The notes under the pieces were generated by a model. That model was given only the letters and a program-made list of their open reading frames with translations, was not told where the DNA came from and made no database searches. From the NCBI GenBank assembly GCA_002778195.1, contig PCDI01000013.1, positions 329,021-393,020 of the forward strand: DNA of 64,000 nt, in the 5' to 3' direction. Position 1 is the first letter of the stretch, and each line of letters opens with the position of its first letter. Shown here one piece after another: positions 1-10,165 of the stretch. The DNA is from Raffaelea ambrosiae. Lineage: Eukaryota > Ascomycota > Sordariomycetes > Ophiostomatales > Ophiostomataceae. A program made the position numbers and the translations under genes.

Positions 1-20
1 GGGGGGGGGGGGGGGGGGGG
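1..20. repeat. Poly-G homopolymer at window edge
   Basis: Twenty consecutive G residues open the window. This may be a real homopolymer or an assembly artefact. Other long G/C runs occur in this sequence, so run length should not be trusted. Confidence 0.9.
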
Positions 21-782
21 TTGTGTCGTTTGTCTTTGAAAATTCTACCGAGGCCTTGGTTGTACTGGCCATGTCGCACTGCTGTGTGGAGCAGACGATT
101 CAGCGCGAGATCACCGGATGGGATCGCCCTGTGGAGGAGCGGAAGGAGAGAGTGGAGTTTCATGTCGGAGAGGCGAAGGGGCACGCAATTGTTGGGAGAG
201 GCGTCAGAGACCACACGGGTACGGGGAGTGCTCAGGGACCCCAGGCAAGGCTCTCGCGTCCAGCTAGGTGGTTTCGATTGTGCGGCCTCGGACGCTGCAG
301 CACCAAACGACAAGCTTTCCGGCCGGGGCAAGCCATCCTGCCTTTTTCTTGGTCCTTGCCGTCGACGTTGACACCGCTATGGGGCAGGACCCGCACGGCG
401 TCTGTGTTGCTGCGAAACGCAACCCACATGAGTGGTGTGTGGTCGTGGAGGTTGCACGCGTTTCTATCCGGGGTCTTCTCTGGAGAATACCTAACTACCA
501 ACAGGAGAGTACTCGATTTTCCTAGCGCTTAACGTGCCCCCCGCAGGTACCTTCCTTCCCATGCACGTGGCCTCCAATCTTAGTGTTTCCGATATCCTAT
601 CTCTACGGTGTATTCTGTCGAAAGACATCGTCCACCATGGTATAAAAGATAAAGAACCTTTTTTTTTTTTTCATACTCCGCGGGTAGCTCTTGTATCTTG
701 CATAGCAGTCTCGGGCTTGCATCCGTTGCTGGTCCTTATCTACCGGTGGCCATTCCTCGGGCAAGCTCCCCAAAACATCAAC
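21..782. other. Edge region without a supported intact gene
   Basis: Apart from the ankyrin-like relic, no open frame here looks like a protein. The stretch from about 540 to 782 lies directly upstream of the transcription-factor start and holds a T-run at 660-671. It is presumably the promoter and leader of that gene. Confidence 0.5.
328..438 (-). pseudogene. Relic resembling one ankyrin repeat
   Basis: On the minus strand a short open frame (232-501) contains about 37 residues beginning HTPLMWVAFRSNTDAVRV and continuing with SGVNVDGKD. This follows the ankyrin pattern G-x-TPLhxAA-x-x-G-x-x-x-VVxLLL-x-x-GA-x-x-N-x-x-D. The Ala-to-Val replacements and the Pro inside the second helix are not typical of a functional repeat. 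No neighbouring repeat can be read in frame, and the frame downstream becomes unlike ankyrin. I infer a decayed fragment of an ankyrin-repeat gene. It may instead be chance similarity, since only one repeat is visible. Confidence 0.35.
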
Positions 783-3648
783 ATGGCTCCGGCACCATCT
801 TCGAGTTCGCGCTCGGCCAATGCGTAAGTCCCCCGTCCGGGTTCCCATCGTGCCTTTTTTTTTTATGATTTATGACTGCCGCTGCAGCTGGGCTCACTTT
901 GTCCGGAAACCCCTAGTTGTGACCAGTGCCGGCGCCGCAAAGTGAAATGCTTGGGCGACCACCCTTGCCGAAGCTGCAGACGACGTAACGTAAAGTGTAC
1001 ATTTCTCGCGCCGGGTCGAAGTCGCTATTCCGAGGCGTAAGTGTAAAAAATATATATTTAAAAAAAAAGAAGAAAAAAGAAGAAAAAAGAAAAAAAAAAC
1101 AATATGGGGCGGCCGCAAAGGCGGCGATACACGGGGCTGACGACGCAACAAGCTATGTGAACGGGCTGCGGGAGACCATTCGGCGGTATGAAAGCCAGCT
1201 CGAGCCGCCGGCCACCTGTAGGTAGTGGCCCAACTCCAGTCTCGCCGTGCTTCTCGGCGTCTCGTTTCGCGTCTTTACGCTGCTCTGGACGGCAACGCTC
1301 ATTTCTCGATCGTCTCTCTCAACAGTGACCCCGGATCGAGAGAATCCCCCACGACACGCCAGTGCGACGCCGGCTCTCCTCGAGGCCGCAGACCCCGATG
1401 CCATATCGCCGGCCAGTAGCGGTGCGTTGGGCCCCCCCCCCCTTGCGGACGCCCCTGTTGGCGCTCCTCTGCTTCGTGATTACCAATGACGGTTCCATCT
1501 AACAGGACGATGGCAGCGCCCACCGAGCGTGCAACGGGCCCGGCATTCGAGCTGCGTGTCCGGTCCCTGTTGCACAGCCATACGGAGCACAGTGCGGAGC
1601 ATGTCGAGACCGCGGATCTGAAGTGGCGCTCGACCATGGACCTGATTGATGGCGGTCCCGAGCCCGCTGATCTTCCTTCCGAGGCCGACTCCCACCGTCT
1701 GCTCAGCCTGTTTCTGTTCTACATGGGGGTGAATCAGCACTTTGTCGACCCCCGGGCATTCATCGACACCATGACGCTGCTGTATCGCGACGAGGCGACC
1801 TGCAGGGCCCAGAAGAAGACCGTGTGGTTCATAGAGTACCTGCTGGTCATGGCCATGGGGAAGCTCATGGACTTTGACACGCAGTCGTCCAAGCCGTTTC
1901 CCGGGGCCGTCTATTTTCGAAAAGCGCTCCGGCTTCTCCCACCGCTCTACCAGCTGCCGAGCTACGGCGTCGTCTCGGTTGAGATCCTCTGCCTCGTCGC
2001 AACGTATCTGCAATGGTGTGATCGGAAGCACGATGCATACATATACGTGAGTAGGCGTCGTCCAGATACCGCCTCGCGTCGAGCGGCCTCCTTCAGGGAC
2101 ATGGCTTCTGACTGTCGTCTCCTCCCCCTCCTAGATTGGCACGGCGGTGAGACTGGCGATTGTGCTTGGCTGTTCATTACGCTGTGAAGACCAGCAATGC
2201 CTTCCGTCCGAAAAAGCCCACCGACTCCGCGTATGGTGGACGGCCTTTATGCTGGATAGGTATGATGATTCCAATCTGCCCCCCGACCGCGACTCTCACG
2301 AGGCAAGAGGACCGATTCGTTGACTCTCCCCCCCCCCCGGTCAGGCGCCTTGCTGCTGGGCTTGGCTTGCCCGTAGCCGCCGACGATCGTCAAATTTCTG
2401 CCGAGCTTCCGGTGCCAGCGCCTGGATTTCTGCCGCCGGACGCCATTTCCACCAATGTCAAGATTGCTCGTGTCACGGGCGACATCATGACGAGTAGGTG
2501 TTTTCCTTGCCCCGATTGTCGGTAGACCGCCCCCCTTTTCCGCTCACGCAAAGTCTTTGCAAGCGCTCTATGGCAATGCCGCCGTAACGCAGCTAGAGCT
2601 CGTACGCAGCGTGCAGAGCATCTTGTTCCGCCTCTACGAAATAGGACAATCGGTCCCGGCGGAGTACGCCATCGCCTTTGCCAGCCCGACGGTAGCAGTG
2701 ACAAGAACCGGAGGGTCTCTGTACTTGATGTTGTTCCAGGTGTGGTCCATCCCAAGAGCTGCCCTCGTCGTCCTTGACTCTGCTTCACGCGCATCGTTGG
2801 CTCACATTGGCTCACCGCATGAATCGGCTTCGCATGAATCTGCTTCCACTCGCTATACAGGCCATCATCCTCTGTGTCAGGCCAATCCTTCTACAACGTG
2901 TCAAGGACAAAGTCATGGCATCCCTCAAGGGCGCATCGTTTGCGAAAGCGACTCCGATCATTGACCGCCTCTGTTATACGTGTGCAGAGTCGGCGACCAA
3001 GAGCCTGTGTATCCTGCACGCCCTTCAAAAGAAAGACCAGATCGGTTTGCTTTTTCCGCCCCCCGCCCCCCCCTTTTTGCGTCCTTCGCGTTTGCTACAT
3101 GCCTTCCCCTCCCGGCTGCTAACCAGATGGCTATGATGGGCTCAGCACGTTTCGGCTACTTTGATCTGGATGCCACCTTCTCTGCTGCCCTGACTCTGGT
3201 TATGATCGGGTTCATAGACGACGTGGACTTCTCTCGCATACCACCCGAACTGTCTCGGGCTGTCGAGGTCCTCCAGTATCTCTCGCGCGCCGGGAATGAG
3301 GCAGCGGAGCAGCGGCTGAGCGAGCTCTGTCAATTCTGCAACCATGTGTGGCCTGGCTCGTCTGTTCCATTGCTCCGCCAGCACCACCACCACCACTTTG
3401 AGGCACACCAGGCCCCAGCATCATCCTCGCAGCAGCAGGGATCAGTCGTCGGCCATTCGGAGCCGACTGCCGGGCAGAGCTCGGGTGGGTTCACCGATTT
3501 CGACCCGGGCTATGATTTCGGCCTCGACTGCAGCGTGGAAGCCGACGGTATTTATTCCAGTTTCAGCGACCCGCATCTTCCCCTGACTGGCGTCGATCGG
3601 CTCGACTGGGCAGAAATGGACAGAGTCTTTGCTACGAAAAAGATCTAG
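783..3648 (+). CDS. Zn(II)2Cys6 transcription factor with fungal-specific middle homology region
   Basis: Ten-exon model: 783-823, 917-1036, 1153-1217, 1326-1421, 1517-2046, 2135-2259, 2345-2493, 2564-2739, 2861-3044, 3146-3648. Phases agree throughout and give 662 residues. The N-terminus carries the binuclear zinc cluster with Cys at residues 15, 18, 25, 31, 34 and 41 (C-x2-C-x6-C-x5-C-x2-C-x6-C). A short coiled linker starting YVNGLRETIRRYE follows. The centre matches the fungal transcription-factor domain (the RVWWTAFMLDR block, GDIMTTLYG, then ARFGYFDLDATFSAA). The C-terminus has a His run and is acidic. Such proteins bind paired CGG half-sites in the nucleus and often control nearby metabolic genes. 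The target cannot be named from sequence. Several acceptors skip an AG sitting right after the branch point, so automated models may misplace them. Confidence 0.88.
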
Positions 3649-4057
3649 CACCTCACTACACAATCTGCAAGAAACCTGCTCCTTCTTCCTAGTGTAGCCG
3701 TTTTCAGACGAAACCAGCTATCTGCTCGATCTAGTGACACACAACCGGGTGGAGACCCCTGTCCCACCGGCTGTAGGCCGAGCCGGATAGCTCTCGCAAT
3801 AACTACACGGCACGGCTCTCGGCTATGGGCCGAATTGGAACAGCCACTGATAAGCAGGGATCAGTCCGGCCGGCACCATAGTTTGCGTATTAATAGATCG
3901 TTACTACAGGGTGTCACCACTGTGTACAGTAGCAGTCATTCGATCATAATCCTATTCGTGTTCTTTCCTTATTTTCCCATAACTGCCGGTTCTTCGAAGA
4001 AGAAGAAAAGAAAAAAGGGGAAAAACAAAAAAGAGGTCTCGCTAAGAATTGCCCGCG
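3649..4057. other. Intergenic, tandem plus-strand genes
   Basis: Terminator side of the transcription factor and promoter of the glutathione transferase. A purine-rich run (AAGAAGAAGAAAAGAAAAAAG) lies at about 3998-4030, shortly before the next start. No gene is visible. Confidence 0.5.
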
Positions 4058-5015
4058 ATGAGTTTTGGAAAGCTTTACTGGTATCCCAAGGCCCCGAGGG
4101 CTACAATGTGTTTGTACATTGCCGAGCTTAACAAGTAAGATGGCATGTCTTGCTTTCAAAAAAAAAAAACGTTGCGGCTGTAAATCGAGAGCTAATGTAT
4201 GTGTGCCTTTTCCAGACTGGACGTTGCGTTTGTCGAGACATACCCCATCAAGATTTTTCCAGATAAGGGCGGTGTCGGCCAGGATTACTTGTCCAAGTTC
4301 CCTCCAGGCAAGGTGCCAGCCATAGAACGGCCAGGGGGGTTCACGCTTTACGAGTGCATCCCTGTGGCTGTATACCGTGAGATTTTGTTGGCTTGGCTCG
4401 GTGGCATAGGGCTGGCCAAGATGTGTTGGACTAACATGCGTGGGCGTAGTGGCGAAACAGAACCCCCAGACCACCTTGCTAGGATCGAGTCTCGAGGAAG
4501 AGGCGACCATCTTGCAGTATGTTCCCATCAACAATCCACCCCGCTCGACAAGACCAAGACTAACCATCGCAGATGGGCATCCTTTGCGAACAGTGAGCTT
4601 TTGCCGCCCATCATGGCATGGATCCATTCGACGGCCGGAAGGGCACCGTCGTCTCCCGACATCTTGGCCCAGCTAGCAGCGAACTGCGAGAAAACCATCA
4701 GCGTCGTAGAGAAGGCGCTGGCTGGGAAGCAGTTCCTGGTGGCGGACCAGCTGACCCTGGCCGATTTGTTCGTTGTCGCCGCCATCACACGGGGCTATCA
4801 GTTTGTGCGTGTGGCACAGGGGAGACCCTTTTTTCTGTCGGTTCCTCGGCTTACCTTTGCGCTAATCTCCCCTCTCTCTTGCGTAGGTCTTGAAAAAGAA
4901 ATGGACCGAGTCCCATCCCGCCATCCACGAATGGTATATGAGGCTGAAAAGCGATCCCATCTGGAAGAAGATTGACGGGGAGCCTTATGTTCTCGACGAT
5001 GCGGAAAAGGCATAA
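4058..5015 (+). CDS. Glutathione S-transferase, eEF1B-gamma-like
   Basis: Five exons: 4058-4134, 4216-4376, 4450-4516, 4573-4804, 4887-5015. They give 221 residues with consistent phases. The N-terminal thioredoxin fold starts MSFGKLYWYP and includes the conserved GKVPAIE loop with cis-Pro that holds glutathione. The C-terminal all-helical domain includes KQFLVADQLTLADLF, the signature of GST proteins related to the N-terminal GST domain of elongation factor 1B gamma. The elongation-factor C-terminal domain itself is absent, so this is a stand-alone cytosolic transferase, probably for detoxification or thiol-redox work. Substrate is unknown. It follows the transcription factor on the same strand, but nothing shows coregulation. 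Confidence 0.88.
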
Positions 5016-5452
5016 AGGATTTCCGAGGAGAGAACGGGCTAGCTAGTAGGATCTAAACCCGAGACCAGCTCCAATAGAAATCATAAGCCAGACCTGACCA
5101 CTCCAATAGAATTCGACGCCTTGTTGGAAATTGCCTCGTTGAAAAATCAGACTGGGAGCGTGACGCCAAGCTTCGAGAGAATCGGAATCATCGCTGGAAG
5201 ATATTGGACTTCAAAGGATCAGTCGAACAAGTCCCATGTCGTCTGGTTACGTCTACCTGGCTACAGCTGTGTTGTCCTGGTTGCGCACGGGTTGCGATTT
5301 TCCAATGTATTTGGTCTCGAACAACAAGACTGGACGAATATAGATGTGCATTTTTGGCCAGTCTTGATCAAGCAGCAGTGGTACTCACTCGCTAGTTAGT
5401 TGCTACACAACCCTCCTAGCAAGGCTATGTCCAATCCCCCTTCTACACCAAA
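5016..5452. other. Convergent 3' intergenic region
   Basis: Lies between the ends of the glutathione transferase (plus) and the oxygenase (minus). It should hold both terminators. No gene or repeat is recognised. Confidence 0.5.
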
Positions 5453-6652
5453 TTACACAGGCAGCAAGACCTTGACGCCCTGGTAGGTGGCCTCCCGGTG
5501 CTGCACGCCGTCCACATTCTTGGTCGAGCCGTACCGCTCCTGCGGCGGGCGCAGATTGCGCGTGGCGATCTGCAGCTCGCGGAACTCCTTGCTGGTGGGC
5601 AGGGGCGCGCCGCTGTCGATGAGGCGCTTGAAGTCGGTGAAGACGCCCTTGGTGTCGAGGTTGAAGCCCTCGCGCTGCAGCAGCTGGGACTCGGGGAGCA
5701 GGGGCTTGAGGACGATGTTCTGCGGGGTGTTGAAGAGCACGAGCAGCAGCCGCTCGAGGTCCTGCTGGTCGGCCGGGGGCTCGGTGACCTTGTGCAGGGT
5801 GGCCTTGCACTGGCCGCCGGAGACGATCTCGAGGGCGTCGCCGATGTTGATGACGAGGGCGCCCGGGTTGTACTTGACGTACTTCCACTGGCCGTCGCGC
5901 TGGGGCGACGTCTGCAGCGCGGTCACGGGCACGCTGAACAGCATCGTGGTGGTGCCGTAGTCGGTGTGGCCGCCCAGGCGCTCGCCGTTCATGCGCGTCT
6001 TGGCCTCGGACCCGCGCGGCAGCGGCACGTACATCATGTGGCGCAGGTAGCCCAGGCCGGTCGGCCCGCCGTGGCTCTGGACCGTGTCCCAGAGGAAGTC
6101 CTCGTGCGGCAGCTCGAGGACGCGGCTGAGGAGCTTCATCAGCCGGTAGTTGACGCTCGTGGTGAGGTACGTGCTAAACGCCTCGATCTCGTCCATGAAC
6201 GGCCGGATGCACGCGGGCACGCGCGCGGGCGTCGCGAACTCCTCCCGGTAAAAGTTGAAGTGCTCGATCCCGTCAAACATGCCCGCGTCCTCAGTCCAGC
6301 CCCGGCGGTCCTTCCAGCCGGCAAAGATCCCGGACCGCGGATCCATGCGCAGCGCCTTCTTCTCCTCTTCGGTGATGTTGCTGTGCAGGTGCTTGGCCAG
6401 GGCAAACTGGCGGTGGAGGTCGGCCAGAGACACGCCGTAGTTGACCAGGTAGATGAAGCCATCCTCCTTCACGGCCTTCTTGGTCGTCTGCACCAGCTCG
6501 TCGACCACCGCCGGGTCGGGGCTGTCCAGCTTGGACAGATCAATCTCGCGCAGATCCGCCCATTCGTGAATCAGCTTGGTGGGTGCGGGCGGGATCCAGA
6601 CGGGCACGTCAGGCTTGCCACTGCGGGATGGCGGAACAAAGGGCGCGGCCAT
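5453..6652 (-). CDS. 2-oxoglutarate/Fe(II)-dependent dioxygenase (isopenicillin-N-synthase-like)
   Basis: A single exon of 399 residues, taking MAAPFVPPSR as the start. An upstream in-frame ATG at 6811 would add a Lys/Arg/His-rich stretch that looks like leader. The N-terminal DIOX_N region includes DGFIYLVNYGVSLADLHRQF. The catalytic jelly roll has the iron-binding HxD in GGHTDYGTTT and the distal His in KATLHKVTEP. The Arg that usually binds 2-oxoglutarate (RxS) is not in its standard context: the frame reads ERLLLVLFNTP, so a substitute residue may serve. The family hydroxylates, desaturates or cyclises small molecules; the substrate is not predictable. The gene shares its upstream region with a divergent MFS transporter, suggesting a catabolic or tailoring pair. 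Confidence 0.85.
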   Translation of the reverse strand: MAAPFVPPSRSGKPDVPVWIPPAPTKLIHEWADLREIDLSKLDSPDPAVVDELVQTTKKAVKEDGFIYLVNYGVSLADLHRQFALAKHLHSNITEEEKKALRMDPRSGIFAGWKDRRGWTEDAGMFDGIEHFNFYREEFATPARVPACIRPFMDEIEAFSTYLTTSVNYRLMKLLSRVLELPHEDFLWDTVQSHGGPTGLGYLRHMMYVPLPRGSEAKTRMNGERLGGHTDYGTTTMLFSVPVTALQTSPQRDGQWKYVKYNPGALVINIGDALEIVSGGQCKATLHKVTEPPADQQDLERLLLVLFNTPQNIVLKPLLPESQLLQREGFNLDTKGVFTDFKRLIDSGAPLPTSKEFRELQIATRNLRPPQERYGSTKNVDGVQHREATYQGVKVLLPV

Positions 6653-7502
6653 GGTGATCAAGGGGGGCGAGGTGCGTGCGTGCGCTGGCATGCAGTTGGG
6701 GGACAAATGTAATATCTCTCTATCAATGCCCAGTGTTGCTCGGACGGGACGGTGCATGCGACTGGGATTCTGATTGTGATCATGGGCATGCCTTTTTTTT
6801 TTTCTTCTCATTTCTTTTAACGTTTAATTAATGACTTCTAATATACACAGTCACACGATGGACATGGCCAAGACGTGTGGTTAGTCAATGCATGATGCTC
6901 GGCTGGGGAAACAAGGAAAGCGTACATGGGAAGGGAGGGCTCGGCTTCATCCCTATCTTTGATTGTTCTCTGGCCAGTGGGATAACACGGCGTGGACGGT
7001 CCCAGGGATCCTGGCTCGGCCTGGACGATCCGCGTGCCGTCAGCGCAGTGGCCTACTCGGCTTGGTCTTATCTTTCCCGGGTGGCCTCAACAAGGGACCG
7101 GCAGATGTGGACACTGGGCCTATCTGATACTGCTGATACTACCGGTCCAGGTACACCCCGGCAATGGCTATCGCCGTTGCATTGATACTTTCTCAGCTTC
7201 GGCACACATTCCGTCGAGTTGCTGCAATCGCGCATCGCCTCCCTTGACCACTTGTGCAGGTAGGGGGGATGTAGACGGAGATGGGGATCGGTGGGCGTGT
7301 AAATAACAGTCTCAAGCGCCAGCTGAGTTGAGAGACCGGCCTGGCATTGCTTTCGTTCTTTGGCATGGGCACTTTTTTTTTTATGAAAAACCGCCGGTCA
7401 TTTGCCTTCTTTCTGTCGCATTAGCAATTTTTATGGAAACCCGCCTGTCATTGCTTTCCTTTTTTGCTTGATCGACAGACTCGACACCACACGACAACGG
7501 CC
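6653..7502. other. Divergent promoter between oxygenase and MFS transporter
   Basis: About 850 bp separate the two start codons, so the genes could be co-regulated. Just before the transporter start there is an imperfect duplication, GAAAAACCGCCGGTCATTTGC and GGAAACCCGCCTGTCATTGC (about 7383-7455). No gene is seen. Confidence 0.5.
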
Positions 7503-9058
7503 ATGTCTGTTGAGCTGGCCAAGGAGGAGTCCTCCTCGGGGACCAAAACCCTGGAGGGCTCTCCGGTCCAGGCCCCTCCATCCGAAGCTGGTGTTGGCAT
7601 CGTGGAGGAGTTCTACGATGCTGCGCAGGAGAAGAGGATTGTGCACAAAGTAGACCTGTGTCTGATGACCTTGTTTGCGGCTCTTTATCTCATGTCATTC
7701 TTGGGTATTTGCTTGTTCTTTTTCTGATTTACGTCGTCATTCGCACGTCCACAAAAACCTGACACCACGTGCAACTAGATCGTGGCAACATTGGCAATGC
7801 CAACCTCACCGGCTTCAGTGACGATCTGCACCTTGTGGGCAACCAGTACGGCGCTGCCGTGTCTCTCGTGTACGCCACCTATGTCGTCTTCGAGCCCATC
7901 TGGGCCGTTCTGCTCAAGGTCTTGACCGCCCGGTACGTCATGGCCGGGGCCACGCTGTGCTGGGCCGCCGTGACCATCGGGACGGCCTTCACCAAGAACT
8001 TCCAGCAGCTGGCCGGCGTGCGCGTGCTGCTAGGCGTCGCCGAGGCCGCCGTGTCCCCGTGCATCACCATGTACATCACCATGGTCTACAAGCGGGACGA
8101 GTACGCGACGCGGAAAAGCTACATCTCCGTGGCCGCCGCCTTCTCCGGCGCCTTTGGCGGCCTGATGGCCTTTGGGCTGACGCGCATCAACGCGCACGGG
8201 CTCCATGGATGGGGCTGGATGTATCTTTGCGAAGGCCTCATCTCCGTGGTGCTCGTGCCCATCACCTTCTTCTGGCTGCCCAACTCCATCGCGGAGGCCC
8301 GGTGGCTGTCGCCCCAGGACAAGGCCGTCATGGCCGCGCGGCTGCAGCAGAACAGGGGCGTCTACAACGAGAACGAAGCGTTCTCCTGGTCCGAGGTCCG
8401 CCGCGCCCTGAAGGACTGGAAGCTCTACGTGCAGGGGGTCAGCCACTTTGGCATCATCACCACTCTGTACGCCATCACGACCTTCATGCCCAAGATCATC
8501 AACGGCATGGGATTTTCCACCACCATCGAATCCCAGCTCCTGACCGTGCCGGTCTACTTTGTGGCCGGCCTGTCGTTCTACCTGATGGCCCGTCTGTCCG
8601 ACCGGCAAAAGAACAGCTCGACGTATCTCATGATCAGCCTGCTTCTGGTCCTGATCGGCTACATCATCTTGATCGCCGTGCCCACCGTGGGCGTCCGCTA
8701 CTTTGGCTTGTTCGTCCTGGCGTCCGGCGTGTGGGGCACGTCGGCGCTCAACGTGGTCTGGTGCACGACGATGCACGCGGGCTACTTCAAGCGGGCTGTG
8801 GCCAGCGGCTTCATCCAGCTGGTGGGCAACTCGTCGGGGGCGGCCATCGGCTTCATCTTCGTCACCAAGTCGGCGCCCCGCTACATGGAAGGCATGTGGT
8901 TTGCCTTTGGCATGACCCTGATGTCGATCGGCTGCACCATTATTTTGAGCGTAGCGTTGCGGCGCGAGAATGCTCGCCGGAGACAGATGATTGCCGACGG
9001 GTGTCCAGACCAGCCCGAGCTCGGAGACCAAAACCCGCACTTTCTCTATTTCCCGTAG
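7503..9058 (+). CDS. MFS transporter, allantoate/nicotinate (DAL5/TNA1-like) family
   Basis: Two exons, 7503-7704 and 7779-9058, encode 493 residues. The splice restores the family hallmark LDRGNIGNA at the end of the first transmembrane helix. Twelve hydrophobic segments are present, with the usual cytosolic loop around LPNSIAEARWLSPQDKA. This anion:cation symporter family carries small carboxylated compounds such as allantoate, nicotinate, biotin or pantothenate across the plasma membrane. The exact cargo is not visible. The gene is divergent from a dioxygenase; I infer that the two may handle one compound (uptake, then oxidation), which is untested. Confidence 0.9.
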
Positions 9059-9318
9059 GCCGAATGGCATGCTGTATATATGAAGTATAGACCATAGATA
9101 CGGATACATAGTGACGAATTGCAGAGCAGGGAGAGAGGCCGAAGAATGGTGCGCAGTATCGAAATATAAATCATCTATATTCGAGGATGAGCACAACTGG
9201 GTCGGTCTTTTGTGCTACCACATGATTCCGTCCATCTCATCGTTTCTTTTCTGCTTCTTTCTAAGCAGTGCTATTTTCTTCCAGGGCACAAGACGATTAA
9301 ACAAAGAACACACACAAC

Positions 9319-9654
9319 ATGTCTACACAGAGACGCCGGGGAGCCGTGCCGGATGCCCAGGGCTCTTTTCGGGCCACGCTCTCGCACGAGGCTGCCCAGT
9401 TTATCACGTGATGCTATATCACGTGGCAGCATGTGGCCTGGATAGCTCTTCTCTTCTTCTTTGTGCAGCTTTGGACCGCAAGGTGGACCGACGCTTCACG
9501 CGGATTTGGCCGCATGACTGCGCGCGAGATTGCCATTCTTCGTCTTACGAATGGCATCATCAACAAGCCAAACCGGGCTGCTATTTTGGGGGGTGTGAAC
9601 GAAGAAAGAAAAGGAAGGAAAATCAGAGAGGCAAAAAGAAAGGCAAACCCCTGA
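9319..9654 (+). pseudogene. Possible gene relic with one in-frame stop (DUF4246-like segment)
   Basis: From an ATG at 9319 one frame runs 112 codons to a stop at 9654, broken only by a TGA at 9409-9411. Downstream of that stop the frame includes WTDASRGFGR followed by MTAREIAILRLTNGIINKPN. This resembles the N-terminal helix of fungal DUF4246 proteins (pattern T-x-REIA-x-x-x-x-x-N-x-I-x-x-KP). After that the frame turns into Lys/Arg-rich low-complexity sequence. I infer a truncated, disabled copy of such a gene. The similarity is from memory of the family pattern and is not certain. Chance similarity remains possible. Confidence 0.3.
9403..9425. promoter_or_regulatory. Two ATCACGTG E-box elements, 15 bp apart
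   Basis: ATCACGTG occurs at 9403-9410 and again at 9418-9425. CACGTG is the core bound by bHLH factors such as Cbf1-type and SREBP-type proteins. A close direct pair is less likely by chance than a single site. No intact gene start lies immediately downstream, so a regulatory role is only inferred. Confidence 0.35.
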
Positions 9655-10165
9655 AAAGCAAAAAAAAAAATCAAAAAGGCAAAGAGTCCCAAAGCGAAGA
9701 CCAGGACGAGCACGCCAAGCACAGAGTCATTCATACGCAATGGGAGTCGGAGACCCTGTGCGGGCCGCTGACCAGTCCGCCCGGCTGGGGCTGGTGTCTG
9801 GCCGCGCTGCGCGACAAGGCTCGCGTGTTCAGCGAGACCGGCAGGCTGAGCACACGGAGGGGCTGGGGCATCGGCGGTCCAAAATGAAACCGTACAGATT
9901 GCATCAGCGCAGGGAGGAAGTACGTGAGAAAATGGGGAGAATTGTGTAGTCGAGCAATCCGGAACTCCCTTGGACATGCCTGTCCAGGATGCACACCACC
10001 GTCGTCCGATGCATACACACAATTGTCATAGACTGGGGAGATGCTTCTATTTATTATAATTTTTGGGGCCATGTGAGCTGTTACACGTTCTTTTTCGTAT
10101 CTCTTCTTTTTGGGCCGGGGGTTTCTCTCTTCGTTTTCTCCTTCTCACAGCTTCTTACACGCCCC

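Larger units (their letters stand above)
9059..10165. other. Convergent intergenic region
   Basis: Lies between the ends of the MFS transporter and SCO1. Besides the possible relic and the paired E-boxes it holds a purine-rich stretch (about 9595-9680). The longer minus-strand open frames here translate to low-complexity sequence and are not credible genes. Confidence 0.5.
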
